A stretch of DNA of 36,665 nt from CAZSMK01 sp964608095 (GCA_964608095.1 CAZSMK010000048.1:1-36665), one strand, 5' to 3'. Shown: positions 8,181 through 17,075, numbered from the stretch's first letter. Program-made: numbers and translations. Notes: generated by a model not told the origin, from the sequence alone.

Positions 8181-9653
8181 ATGACATTGATGGTGTATAA
8201 TACCTTCAGCCGGCAGAAGGAAGAATTCAAACCATTGAACCCACCTGCGGTCACAATGTATAACTGCGGTCCCACGGTCTATGATACGTTTCATATCGGC
8301 AATACACGCAACTTTATCGTTGCGGACGTCATCCGTCGTTACCTTATCTACAAAGGTTACAAGGTCAAGTTTGTCCAGAACATAACAGATATAGACGACA
8401 AGATCATCAAACGTGCGAACGAGGAAGGTGTGACGTCGGACGAGATTGCGCGAAAATATACGGAGTATTTTTTCAAATATACGAACGAGCTGGGCATAAA
8501 GCCCCCTGATGTCAGCCCACGCGCTACCGAGCACATCCCCCAGATGATTGAGTTTATCAAAAAGCTGCTCGACTCGGGTCATGCGTATCAAATCAACGGT
8601 GATATTTTTTTCCGGATAAAGAGTTATGAAAAGTACGGGCAGTTGTCGGGCAAACGGATAGAGGATCTTTTGAAAGGTGCGCGTGTAGAGGTTGATGAAC
8701 GCAAGGAGAACCCGCTTGATTTTGCGTTGTGGAAATCCGCCAAACCCGGCGAACCTTCGTGGGAGACGCCATGGGGCAAGGGTCGGCCCGGTTGGCATAT
8801 CGAATGCTCTGTCATGTCAATGCACCACCTCGGGACAACTCTTGATATCCATTCCGGGGGCATTGACCTCGTGTTTCCTCATCATGAGAACGAACGCGCT
8901 CAGAGTGAAGCCTTGACCGGTTCTCAATTCGTGCGTTACTGGATTCACAATGGCTTTCTCAATATAGACAGCCGGAAAATGTCAAAATCGCTCGGGAACT
9001 TCCTCACCATCGACCAGGTACTTTCTCGCTACAACCCGGGGGTCGTTCGCTTTTTTCTTCTCTCCGCTCATTATCGTCATCCACTCGATTATACTGAAAC
9101 CAACATGAACGAGGCGCGTAGCGCCTGGCAGCGGATCGTCGATACAATTGTGACCACCGATGCGCTCCTGAAAATCCTGATGCAGGACTTTGAAATAAGC
9201 CGGAGCAATTCAACACAGAGGAGCGACGAAATAATCGCACGAATACATTCTTTCAAGAGCGAGTTTGAAACCGCGATGGACGATGACTTTAACACCGCTG
9301 AAGCCCAGGCAACGCTCTTCAAGGTCGTGGGCGAGATACACGAGATTCGCGAGATATTGAACGTCCGTATAAAAAACCGGGAAACGCCGGACAGGGGCGA
9401 TATTGACGCGCTCGAGGCTTATCGTGAATTGCTGCTTGAATTAATCGAAACACTCGGATTCAAAGCGCCGGCTGAAACCGGTGTTTCTTCTGACTTGCAA
9501 CAAGAACTGATTCAGATTCTCATCGATATCCGTCAACTTGCGCGGACAGAAAAACAGTTCAAGATAGCCGATACCATTCGTTCAAGACTGGCTGAACAGG
9601 GAATTATTCTGGAAGACTACCCGCAGGGAACGATATGGAAAATGAACCGTTAA
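8181..9653 (+). CDS. cysS: Cysteine--tRNA ligase
   Basis: 490 aa class I aminoacyl-tRNA synthetase that charges tRNA-Cys with cysteine in the cytoplasm. Class I signatures are present: HIGN at residues 38-41 and KMSKS at 266-270. The zinc-site residues are seen as C29 (YNCGPTVYD), the Cys in WHIECSVMS and the His/Glu of PHHENERAQSEA. The C-terminal anticodon-binding part is present and the length matches the family. AGGAG lies 8 nt before the ATG. It is the first host gene beside the phage remnant and is divergent from it; it converges with the TPR lipoprotein gene with only 30 bp between the stop codons. Confidence 0.97.
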   Translation: MTLMVYNTFSRQKEEFKPLNPPAVTMYNCGPTVYDTFHIGNTRNFIVADVIRRYLIYKGYKVKFVQNITDIDDKIIKRANEEGVTSDEIARKYTEYFFKYTNELGIKPPDVSPRATEHIPQMIEFIKKLLDSGHAYQINGDIFFRIKSYEKYGQLSGKRIEDLLKGARVEVDERKENPLDFALWKSAKPGEPSWETPWGKGRPGWHIECSVMSMHHLGTTLDIHSGGIDLVFPHHENERAQSEALTGSQFVRYWIHNGFLNIDSRKMSKSLGNFLTIDQVLSRYNPGVVRFFLLSAHYRHPLDYTETNMNEARSAWQRIVDTIVTTDALLKILMQDFEISRSNSTQRSDEIIARIHSFKSEFETAMDDDFNTAEAQATLFKVVGEIHEIREILNVRIKNRETPDRGDIDALEAYRELLLELIETLGFKAPAETGVSSDLQQELIQILIDIRQLARTEKQFKIADTIRSRLAEQGIILEDYPQGTIWKMNR

Positions 9654-9683
9654 GCCCCCGCCCAGCGTCACGACAACGAATGT

Positions 9684-10295
9684 TCAAGGAGACGGAGAAT
9701 ATTTGTCCATATAGCGCTGAAGGTCGTTGTATATTTTCCTGATTGCAGGGTCCTTCTCGAGGGGATATGCGTCCAGAATCTTTTCAAATTCCCGTAACGC
9801 GGTTTTATAATCCCCTTCGAGATAATAAGAATAGGCAATGAGTGAATCGACTTCGTACGAGACGTCCTGCCGATCAATCAAAGGTTGTAGAGTCAGCCTG
9901 ACAAGGTCAAATTTACCCTGCTCGAGGTAGAGCCTTGACAAGCCAATCCTGACCAGGCTATTGCCGGGTTCCAGAGCGATGCCTTTTTTATATGCTTGTT
10001 CCGCTGGACCGTATAGTTTCAATCCCCTGCAGGCATGACCAAGACCCGCGTAAGCTTCGACAAAATCGGGCTTTGCCTCGATTGCCCGTTCAAACGCATC
10101 TCTTGCCTCATCAAACTTGTTATGGTCCAGGTATTCTTTGCCCAGTAAAAAGAGCGCATGGGGATTGTTGCGGGCTTTTTCCTCCGCTATAGTCAGGACG
10201 TGTGTCTCCTCATGCTGACCTATTGGAATTTGAAAGGTGCATCCCGACACGATAAAAATGCTCATAAAAAGAACGCCATTTTTGACATAGCCCAT
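9684..10295 (-). CDS. TPR-repeat lipoprotein
   Basis: 203 aa. The N terminus is a lipoprotein signal: a lysine at position 5, a hydrophobic stretch and a lipobox IVSGC with the acylated Cys at residue 19. The rest contains about four tetratricopeptide repeats, for example ALFLLGKEYLDHNKFDEARD, EAYAGLGHACRGLKLYGPAE, LVRIGLSRLYLEQGKF and DSLIAYSYYLEGDYKTALRE. Such proteins serve as periplasmic scaffolds on the inner or outer membrane, for instance in pilus or envelope assembly; the partner here is unknown. The ribosome site is weak (AGAGAGCAGG directly before the ATG), and a later Met at residue 11 would shorten the signal too much. It is divergent from the 339-aa gene. Confidence 0.85.
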   Translation of the reverse strand: MGYVKNGVLFMSIFIVSGCTFQIPIGQHEETHVLTIAEEKARNNPHALFLLGKEYLDHNKFDEARDAFERAIEAKPDFVEAYAGLGHACRGLKLYGPAEQAYKKGIALEPGNSLVRIGLSRLYLEQGKFDLVRLTLQPLIDRQDVSYEVDSLIAYSYYLEGDYKTALREFEKILDAYPLEKDPAIRKIYNDLQRYMDKYSPSP

Positions 10296-10350
10296 CCTGC
10301 TCTCTCTTTCTTCGAAAGTCCTTAAGTTTAATCAATCTTCCTTGCTCAAG

Positions 10351-10379
10351 CTTGACACGTCAAGTATTATAGATATAAA
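10351..10379 (+). promoter_or_regulatory. Promoter of the 339-aa gene/prfB with overlapping inverted repeat
   Basis: TTGACA (10352-10357), 16 bp, TATAAA (10374-10379), a strong sigma70-type pair placing the start near 10386, 40 nt before the 10426 ATG. A perfect inverted repeat CTTGAC-AC-GTCAAG (10351-10364) covers the -35 box, which could be an operator. Confidence 0.6.
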
Positions 10380-10425
10380 GAGTCATTCAAATAATTGAAG
10401 GAATTGTATAAGTAAAAGACGCATC

Positions 10426-11445
10426 ATGAAAAAGAGTCTCAATTTCGGAATAGACAACATCTTTGTGGTTCCGCCGGGGCAGCCTCTCCGCATACTGGAT
10501 ATTTACAATTGGCGTGCGCTCGAGTTCGACATTGAAAAGATCTCTATCCTGCTCAACCGCGACTACCTACAGCGTATGAAAAATCAGATTGAACTCGCGG
10601 AGACACGGTTGTTCGATGCAGAGCCGCACCCGTCTGATTCAAATGTCAAGGAACGCATTGCCACGTTTATGTCGGGTTTTGAAAAAACCGACGTGTCCGA
10701 AATCGATTTTCACAAAGGCGTTCAAAACAAGGATAAGATTTTTTCACCGCAATCAACGACCTTCTGGTTGAGAATCTCTGATGAACCGGTGGAATCTTTT
10801 TTTGACGAGGATTATGCGCAACGCTCTGCCCAGCCCGAAACGGATTCAGCGCCCCTTATGATGCCGCTCAGCGGCTCTCTTTATCTGGAATGCATACATG
10901 AGTTCGAAACCGCTCTACCGGTAGGGCAAGGGAGAAGCGAGGTTCCCTTCATACTTGCATTCGAACCGGATGCTACTTTCCGCTCTATTAACCTCCCTGC
11001 TTTTGAATTCCTCCCCGTCGTGGACGAATTTTGCGGCTCGTTCGGTTCTTCCGGACGCGGTATCATGGTGAATTATACCCAGTACGCCACCATCAGCGAG
11101 GAGAGTCTCGCGGCAGTTCCTCTCTTTAAGCTTGACCATCATTACGAGACTCTCTATTTCTCCCTATCCACTTCCGTCGAATACACGGTGATAACACAAC
11201 TTACAGAAAAGGTGTATAAAAATTTTGCCGGCACGCTAACAAAAGCGGGATTTCAAGCGATAAAGCAAAAGGGAGAAAATTTCATTTTTCGCCGGGGCGA
11301 TGACGTTCTACATCTGTATGGCGATGTTCCCGGTAAAGAATCCCTTAGCGGCAGCAGGTTTATGCCGCACTTTATCATTGCTGTCGCAAATGATGCGGAC
11401 ACATCACCAGCCGCAAGGGCAGAACTCCTCAAGGAAATACTCTGA
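10426..11445 (+). CDS. Unknown conserved-looking protein upstream of prfB, 339 aa
   Basis: No family recognised. It is a soluble protein without signal peptide or membrane segment, rich in acidic and aromatic residues. It begins MKKSLNFGIDNIFVVPPGQP, which gives its N terminus a beta-strand look. The good promoter at 10351-10379 and the 23-bp gap to prfB suggest the two genes are co-transcribed, so it may share expression with translation genes. Codon use looks like that of its neighbours. The start is the first ATG after the promoter, with no strong Shine-Dalgarno sequence in front. Confidence 0.75.
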   Translation: MKKSLNFGIDNIFVVPPGQPLRILDIYNWRALEFDIEKISILLNRDYLQRMKNQIELAETRLFDAEPHPSDSNVKERIATFMSGFEKTDVSEIDFHKGVQNKDKIFSPQSTTFWLRISDEPVESFFDEDYAQRSAQPETDSAPLMMPLSGSLYLECIHEFETALPVGQGRSEVPFILAFEPDATFRSINLPAFEFLPVVDEFCGSFGSSGRGIMVNYTQYATISEESLAAVPLFKLDHHYETLYFSLSTSVEYTVITQLTEKVYKNFAGTLTKAGFQAIKQKGENFIFRRGDDVLHLYGDVPGKESLSGSRFMPHFIIAVANDADTSPAARAELLKEIL

Positions 11446-11468
11446 AATATTTAATGAAAGGGACGACA

Positions 11469-12591
11469 ATGCTTTTAGAAAAAAAGGATGTGCTATCAAA
11501 ATACCAGAGCCTGAAAAAGAAAATTCTCCAGAACAGGGACTATCTTTGACATCGAGGGTCTGGAAAAAGAAATAGAGAGTCTCGAGTCCCGAACCCGTGA
11601 CCGCGATTTCTGGCAGAACCAGGAAGAAGCCCGCACCATAATGAACAAGATCAAAACCCTTCGTGAAATCACCGAACCCTGGAACGAGCTCCGGCACGAG
11701 ATCGAAGAAATCGGCGAGTTGCTCGATCTTATCAGCGAAGAAGATGAGGAGTCGTCCCGAAGAGAATTGGGCGAAATTCAGTCCATGCTCAAGCAGTTAC
11801 AAAAACGCATTGAAGAGATGGAAACACGTTCCTTCTTGAATGAGCCAAATGACCAGAACAACTGTTACCTGGAAATACATCCGGGCGCCGGTGGGACGGA
11901 ATCCTGCGATTGGGCGAATATGCTGATGCGGATGTACCTTCGATGGGCGGAAGAACACGGTTTCGATACCCGTATTATCGACCTCCAACCGGGTGAAGAG
12001 GTAGGTATAAAAAGCGCTATTCTTTTTGTTAAAGGTCCCTATGCGTACGGGTTGTTGAAGGCTGAAAGCGGCGTCCACCGTCTGGTAAGAATTTCACCGT
12101 TTGACGCAAACCGACGACGACATACCTCGTTCGCGTCTGTGTTCGCCTCTCCTGAAATCGAGGACGATATCGAGATTGACCTGAAGGAAGAGGATCTGAA
12201 GGTCGACACATTTCGCGCCTCGGGACATGGCGGGCAACATGTGAACGTGACCGATTCCGCGGTACGTATAACGCACCTGCCAAGCGGTATCGTGGTGAGT
12301 TGTCAAAACGAACGTTCACAGCATCGAAACAAGGCGCTGGCGATGAAAATTCTGCGATCGCGTCTTTATCAACATCTACAAGAGAAACAGCGCGAAGAGC
12401 AGGAAGCAAAAATAACCAAGAAAGAAATCGGCTGGGGAAGCCAAATTCGTTCTTACGTCATGCATCCCTACAACATGGTCAAAGATCACCGGACCGACGT
12501 CGAGACATCCAATGTCAAAGCCGTAATGGACGGCGATATCGACCAATTCATACAACCCTATCTCCGGGAGGTAAAAAAGAATAAAACGTAG
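11469..12591 (+). CDS. prfB: Peptide chain release factor 2 (programmed +1 frameshift)
   Basis: RF2 releases finished proteins at UAA and UGA codons. Reading starts at the ATG at 11469 (AAAGGGACGACA upstream) and runs 26 codons to CTT followed by an in-frame TGA (11547-11549). A +1 shift at CTT joins it to the long frame from GAC at 11548, giving 373 aa, close to the usual 365. The junction reads DYL-DIEGLEKEIESLE, as in the family. The stop-recognition tripeptide SPF is at 209-211 (RISPFDANRRR) and the catalytic GGQ at 254-256 (SGHGGQHVNVTDS). A plain reading of the frame would start at the ATG at 11641 and miss the N-terminal domain. The gene follows the 339-aa gene closely. Confidence 0.97.
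11535..11550 (+). promoter_or_regulatory. RF2 autoregulatory +1 frameshift site
   Basis: AGGGAC-TAT-CTT-TGA-C matches the classical site: an internal Shine-Dalgarno-like AGGGAC three bases before CTT, a slippery CTT and an in-frame UGA followed by C. When RF2 is scarce, termination at UGA is slow and the ribosome shifts +1, raising RF2. This is textbook behaviour for prfB; the sequence here keeps every element. Confidence 0.95.
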
Positions 12592-12835
12592 TGTGAGGCA
12601 ATCTCTTTTTTGTCATTTCGAGGCTCGCTCGACTTGGAAAACGGGCCTTTCACCTTTGTAATCTTTACATGAGCATTGCGCTGCCGCTGCAGCCCATGGA
12701 TAATGAAAAAACCAACAGATGGTTCATTCAGGAGAAAAAAATATTGCAATGCCCTATACCAGACAGGCATAGTTGAACTTTGTATTTATAACAGCCTAAA
12801 AAAAGATAAATCAGAGAACATTTCGGAGGGAGAAA

Positions 12836-13507
12836 ATGGCAGATTTTGGTCTCATTGCAGAAAATGTCATCGGTGGACATGTGAGTGCCCAATCAAATTA
12901 TCCCCCTGACAAGAAAGGTCAGCCGGGAGTCGAGGAGCTCGTTAAACAAGCGCTTGATGAAGGTGAAAGCGCAACAGATATACTCAATAAGGGGCTCATT
13001 GAAGGGATGGGCGTAGTCGGAGTAAAATTCAAAGCAGGCGAGTATTTCGTTCCGGAAGTCCTCATCTCTGCCAAAGCCATGAAAGCGGGTATGGAACAAC
13101 TCCGTCCGCTTTTGGCGAAAAGCGGCGTTAAATCCAAAGGAACTGTTATTTTGGGGACAGTAGAAGGCGATATGCACGACATTGGAAAAAATCTGGTTGG
13201 AATGATGCTCGAAGGCGCCGGCTACGACATCATCGATCTCGGGGTCAATGTATCCGCGGAAAAGTTTCTTGAGATTGCCCAAAAAAATCCGGACGCAATA
13301 GTCGGCATGTCTGCCCTTTTAACTATTACGATGGAAAAGATGGAGACCACGTTAGAAGTGCTTCGCTCAGCCAATGCTAAGAACAAAATAATCATAGGTG
13401 GGGCACCGGTCGATCAAAGCTTCGCTGACAAAATCGGCGCCGATGGATACAGTCCCGACGCCGCCTCTGCCGTGCCCCTCGTCAACGATATTCTTGCTAC
13501 AGCCTGA
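12836..13507 (+). CDS. Corrinoid (B12-binding) methyltransferase partner protein
   Basis: 223 aa. It carries the cobalamin-binding module of MtaC/MtbC/MttC-type corrinoid proteins and the B12 domains of MetH: an N-terminal helical cap (residues about 30-95, DILNKGLIEGMGVVGVKF and EYFVPEVLISAKAM) and a Rossmann-like B12 domain with the lower-ligand motif GDMHDIGKN (D-x-H-x-x-G), then MSALLTITM and GGAPV. The corrinoid accepts a methyl group from a substrate-specific methyltransferase and passes it on. No methyltransferase or reactivating ATPase gene is adjacent, so the substrate is unknown. GGAGGGAG precedes the ATG. It is followed by the convergent DUF1611 gene. Confidence 0.9.
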   Translation: MADFGLIAENVIGGHVSAQSNYPPDKKGQPGVEELVKQALDEGESATDILNKGLIEGMGVVGVKFKAGEYFVPEVLISAKAMKAGMEQLRPLLAKSGVKSKGTVILGTVEGDMHDIGKNLVGMMLEGAGYDIIDLGVNVSAEKFLEIAQKNPDAIVGMSALLTITMEKMETTLEVLRSANAKNKIIIGGAPVDQSFADKIGADGYSPDAASAVPLVNDILATA

Positions 13508-13608
13508 GGCTGTTCTATCTCAGACCACTAATATAATAACGTGCTACAAGAATGGGTGTAGAGAAAGTGGCATTTTTCCCGTCAACAGCATCTTCTGTGT
13601 AGCAACAA

Positions 13609-14670
13609 TCACAACAATTTCTTGATAAGGGGAACAAATTTCCCACATCCCTGTGTCAGGGGATTGCTGCAGGGCACTTTAAATCTTCCTTCCAGTTCCT
13701 TGATAACATCAACTTGGTCCTCATCGGAGAGACCCTCAGAATTAAGCGCAATACCAATCAATGAGTCGGGACAAATAAGGTCGATTATGTTGAGTTCGTT
13801 ATAAGGCGGAGGAATGCGATAGCCGGGGAAACCATCGTAGTACATTCTACCGGGAACCACCTGATAGATAACACCCTGAGGGCGGGCGGCGGCAAGAATC
13901 TCGTATCCTGATGGATAGGCAGGGTGAGTCAGGCTCCCCTGCCCTTCGATAACGATCACTTCCGGTGTCTGTTCCCGGTCGGCTCGCCATATTACGTCTT
14001 CCAGCTCACCCGTAATAAAATCATTGATCATGGCGTCGAGAATAATGCAATACTCAGCGCCTTGAAACCATGCGGTCTGACCGGTTCCCACGAAGATTGT
14101 TTTTATCCCCGCATCGTTGAGCTCTCGTGTAAGTATCATGGCGGTGGTGCGTTTTCCACACGCGGAATCAATGCCTAATATCGCAAGCCGTCGTGCGTGC
14201 ACCTCTTGAATCTTGCCGCTGAAAAAATGAATCTCCTCGAAGGGAGGTGTCCGGCGTATATCACGAATCCGTGCGCCGCTTTGCGCACAGATTTCCATGA
14301 ACGACGCATCCGCGCTCAACAACTGGTGCAGTCCGGAATCGACGTTGATTCCGAGCCGCAACGCCGATGCCACCACAGGTCGAAACGATTCAGGCAGAAT
14401 ACCTCCGTCCGTAGCAACGCCGATCACGAGGTAATCGGGTTTCTGTTCGAGACGGTTGAGCGCCTGCTCGAGACTTGCAAAAATCGGAATCTGCTTCTTC
14501 TCGCCATCGAGATATTCGCCCGCATCAAGGCCCGCAAGTGTACTGTCTATGACGCCCAGAATCGTATACCGCCGGGTATGACGTATAAGACCATGTGCGG
14601 TCTTGCCCGCAGGTGTGTCAAAGGCGCCTTCACACAATATGAGTGCCCTACCATCCATTGAGTTTTTCAT
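13609..14670 (-). CDS. DUF1611 family P-loop protein (DgcN-like)
   Basis: 353 aa. The N-terminal half is a Rossmann-like domain (LGVIDSTLAGLDAGEYLDG) and the C-terminal half a P-loop NTPase fold with GIDSACGKRTTAMIL as Walker A and VIVIEGQGSL as a Walker B-like strand. This is the DUF1611 family; some members (DgcN) act in D-glutamate or N-acetylated amino acid metabolism together with a partner enzyme. No partner or racemase gene is adjacent, so the substrate is open. A promoter with a perfect TATAAT lies upstream (14690-14717). The ribosome site is poor; the Met at residue 5 is an alternative start. Confidence 0.75.
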   Translation of the reverse strand: MKNSMDGRALILCEGAFDTPAGKTAHGLIRHTRRYTILGVIDSTLAGLDAGEYLDGEKKQIPIFASLEQALNRLEQKPDYLVIGVATDGGILPESFRPVVASALRLGINVDSGLHQLLSADASFMEICAQSGARIRDIRRTPPFEEIHFFSGKIQEVHARRLAILGIDSACGKRTTAMILTRELNDAGIKTIFVGTGQTAWFQGAEYCIILDAMINDFITGELEDVIWRADREQTPEVIVIEGQGSLTHPAYPSGYEILAAARPQGVIYQVVPGRMYYDGFPGYRIPPPYNELNIIDLICPDSLIGIALNSEGLSDEDQVDVIKELEGRFKVPCSNPLTQGCGKFVPLIKKLL

Positions 14671-14689
14671 CCGACTTGAAATTCACCTG

Positions 14690-14717
14690 ATTATAGTGTA
14701 CGCCGCGCAAAATTCAA
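14690..14717 (-). promoter_or_regulatory. Promoter of the DUF1611 gene
   Basis: On the minus strand TTGAAT (14717-14712), 16 bp, then a perfect TATAAT (14695-14690). The start would fall near 14683, leaving a leader of about 13 nt to the ATG at 14670 or 25 nt to the inner Met. The -35 box lies in the loop of the terminator-like hairpin at 14700-14729. Confidence 0.55.
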
Positions 14718-14729
14718 CGGCGTTTTTTT
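14700..14729 (+). terminator. Hairpin with T-run, intrinsic terminator on plus strand
   Basis: ACGCCG (14700-14705), a 12-nt loop, CGGCGT (14718-14723) and seven Ts ending at 14729. The shape is that of an intrinsic terminator for plus-strand transcription, yet no plus gene ends nearby; the closest is the corrinoid gene, ending at 13507. It may stop antisense or read-through transcripts before the acetyltransferase gene. Confidence 0.5.
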
Positions 14730-14848
14730 ATAGCCCGGCTTCATCTCTTCCAGAATAAAAATCGCACATTTTAAGTTTAGCTTTCAAAGAGTCGCCGATG
14801 GGTTTACACTTTGAATAGATATGTTGTACATGATAAAAGGAGAAGCAC

Positions 14849-16027
14849 ATGGCAGTCAGGCAAATTCGTTCGGATGAGCGAGACCAGATAGCGAGTATTT
14901 ACAACAATGCGTATCGTGTTCCAATGGAAACCGCGAGCGGTTGGGCAAAATTAACCAAGCTCGCCAACACGCGCGGCATCTTCGAGCGTAAACGGCTTGT
15001 CAGCATGTTACAGATTATTCCTTATGATATCTGGATCGGCGGCAAGCTTGTATCCATGGGAGGTATCGGCGGTGTTGCGACATGGGCTGATCGACAGGGC
15101 AGGGGGTACGCAGGGGAACTCATGCGCGATAGTCTGCGAACTATGAGGGAACGCAAACAATGGACGTCCATACTGTATCCATTCTCGTATCGGTATTATG
15201 GAAAATTCGGCTGGGCTATTGCGGGACGACGCCTGAAATACACCAACTTCCGGCAACACCAGATTCAGCGTTTCGAGGAGGCGTCAATGGTGGACGCCGG
15301 CAAAGACACCACAAATATAAAAATCCTCAATTCTGTCTACGAGAAAATGGCAACGAGGTTTAATCTCTGTTGTAAACGACCGACGAACTTATGGAAACGC
15401 AAACTCGACGGGCTCGAGAAACAAAATGCACAACTTTATCTTATCCGTGACAGGAACGAATACCTAGGATGGTTCATCTGCGAAAACAAGCGATTCCAGG
15501 ATGCACATGAATCTATTACGAGAGAATTTACGTTCGTCAATGATAAAGCGGTGAAGGCGATGATGGGTTTCTTCTCGACCTTGCCGACCAATGTAAAGAA
15601 TATTACGATTTCCACACCCTATGCCCTCGACCTCTGGCGCTTTTTCCGGGAACCCTATATCGATACATTCCAGGTATGCGACATGCAGTTCCGAATAGTG
15701 GATATAGTGAGGGCGGTTAAAGCGCGCGGATATCCCGCGGGCATGAGCTGCTCCCTCGTGTTCTCTATCGAGGATACTTATGCCCCCTGGAATACCGGAA
15801 CGTGGAGGCTTGAACTGCAGGAGGGGAAGGTAAACTCATTCACGAAAAGTTCGAAAAAACCTGATTTTGAATGCGATATCGGGGCGTTCTCTCAGCTTTT
15901 TTGCGGCTATATGACCCCCGATGCCCTTATCTGGCACGGCACGTTAAAAGTGAAAAACAAAAAAATCTCGACGCTCTTGAACGCGATGTTTCATGACTTT
16001 CCGACCCACATTCTTGATTGGTTTTAA
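14849..16027 (+). CDS. Eis-like GNAT N-acetyltransferase
   Basis: 392 aa, the usual length for the Eis family: two tandem GNAT folds followed by a sterol-carrier-protein-like domain. The acetyl-CoA loop is visible around DRQGRGYAGELMRDSL, and YPFSYRYYGKFGWA resembles the Eis segment holding the acidic Tyr. The protein ends in DWF; in Eis the C-terminal Phe carboxylate is the general base, and the terminal Phe here fits that. Known members acetylate aminoglycosides or lysine-like amines; the substrate here is unknown. AAAAGGAG lies 8 nt before the ATG. It stands alone between divergent DUF1611 and downstream proC. Confidence 0.85.
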   Translation: MAVRQIRSDERDQIASIYNNAYRVPMETASGWAKLTKLANTRGIFERKRLVSMLQIIPYDIWIGGKLVSMGGIGGVATWADRQGRGYAGELMRDSLRTMRERKQWTSILYPFSYRYYGKFGWAIAGRRLKYTNFRQHQIQRFEEASMVDAGKDTTNIKILNSVYEKMATRFNLCCKRPTNLWKRKLDGLEKQNAQLYLIRDRNEYLGWFICENKRFQDAHESITREFTFVNDKAVKAMMGFFSTLPTNVKNITISTPYALDLWRFFREPYIDTFQVCDMQFRIVDIVRAVKARGYPAGMSCSLVFSIEDTYAPWNTGTWRLELQEGKVNSFTKSSKKPDFECDIGAFSQLFCGYMTPDALIWHGTLKVKNKKISTLLNAMFHDFPTHILDWF

Positions 16028-16162
16028 ATGCTCGTCTATGGTTATTCGCTCCTTTAACCAACAAGAAGTTGACGTATATGGCTTCAAGAGCCTACACTTG
16101 ATTTATCAACGCAGCCTGATAGTCCCTTTTGAATTCGAATCTCTAAAGAAGGAGAGACCTCT

Positions 16163-16981
16163 ATGTTAACCGATAAAAAAATCGGTTTTATCGGAACCGG
16201 TAACATGGGCAGCGCCATTATCGGCGGCTTGCTTAACAATCATATCAGCGAACCTCACAATGTCTTCATTTACGATGCATTACCTGAGCGTATGAATGAA
16301 GTCAGCCAGCGATATAACCTGAACAAATGCAAATCCAACACCGAGGTGCTCCATAATGCAGAATACATTGTCCTCGCCGTGAAGCCTCAAAACATGAAGT
16401 CGGTTCTTTCCGAAATCAAACACGCCGTTAAAAAGCATCACACCTTCTTGAGTATAGCCGCGGGTATTCGAACAGACTATATAGAAAATAGTCTGGGCGG
16501 TCAGGTAAGGACGGTGCGTGCAATGCCGAATACGCCGGCTCTGATCGGGTGCGGTGCAACCGCACTCTCACCTGGAACCTATGCACAACAAAGAGATCTC
16601 GAGATCGCGGGACAAATTTTCTCTTCCATTGGTGTTGCGCTTCAGCTTGAAGAGAAATATCTCGATGCAGTAACCGCGCTGAGCGGGAGCGGTCCTGCCT
16701 ATTTCTTTTATCTCATAGAATCCCTCATCCAGGCGGGAATCAAGTGCGGGTTACCCGACGATATCGCGGAAGAGTTGGTAAAGCAAACCGCGCTGGGCTC
16801 AGCACGCCTTGCTCTTGAGTCAACGGAATCACCGCGGGAACTCCGCGAAAAAGTCACCTCGCCCGGCGGCACAACCGAAGCGGCGCTCGAAGTTATGAAA
16901 AAGTATAAGTTCCGCGAAATCGTTGTCGCTGCGATACAGACCGCAACCAAACGCGCCGGCGAACTCAGCAAACAGACCTGA
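16163..16981 (+). CDS. proC: Pyrroline-5-carboxylate reductase
   Basis: 272 aa. It reduces 1-pyrroline-5-carboxylate with NAD(P)H to proline, the last step of proline biosynthesis. The N-terminal Rossmann motif GFIGTGNMGSAIIGG is clear. The central VRAMPNTPALIGCGATAL and the C-terminal signatures LSGSGPAYFF and VTSPGGTTEAALEVM are diagnostic. Length is normal for the family. AGAAGGAGAG precedes the ATG. It follows the acetyltransferase gene on the same strand after 135 bp and converges with the LAB_N gene. No other proline gene is present. Confidence 0.97.
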   Translation: MLTDKKIGFIGTGNMGSAIIGGLLNNHISEPHNVFIYDALPERMNEVSQRYNLNKCKSNTEVLHNAEYIVLAVKPQNMKSVLSEIKHAVKKHHTFLSIAAGIRTDYIENSLGGQVRTVRAMPNTPALIGCGATALSPGTYAQQRDLEIAGQIFSSIGVALQLEEKYLDAVTALSGSGPAYFFYLIESLIQAGIKCGLPDDIAEELVKQTALGSARLALESTESPRELREKVTSPGGTTEAALEVMKKYKFREIVVAAIQTATKRAGELSKQT

Positions 16982-17004
16982 CCTTGCTATTGCCTCGCCC
17001 CTAT

Positions 17005-17027
17005 GAATGAACGCCTTCGCGGTTTTT
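17005..17027 (+). terminator. Weak terminator after proC
   Basis: CGC-CTTC-GCG with imperfect flanking AA/TT pairing, followed by seven Ts. The stem is only three strong pairs, so this is a weak candidate for the proC transcript end. Confidence 0.3.
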
Positions 17028-17075
17028 TTGTAACAGGATAAGTATCCGCATACCGGTAAAAGCTTTTCAAACTCG

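Noticed and set aside
7915..8187. N-terminal extension of the phage protease gene
   Set aside because: Open frame only; a strong Shine-Dalgarno sequence sits right before the ATG at 7914 and the extension shows no family similarity.
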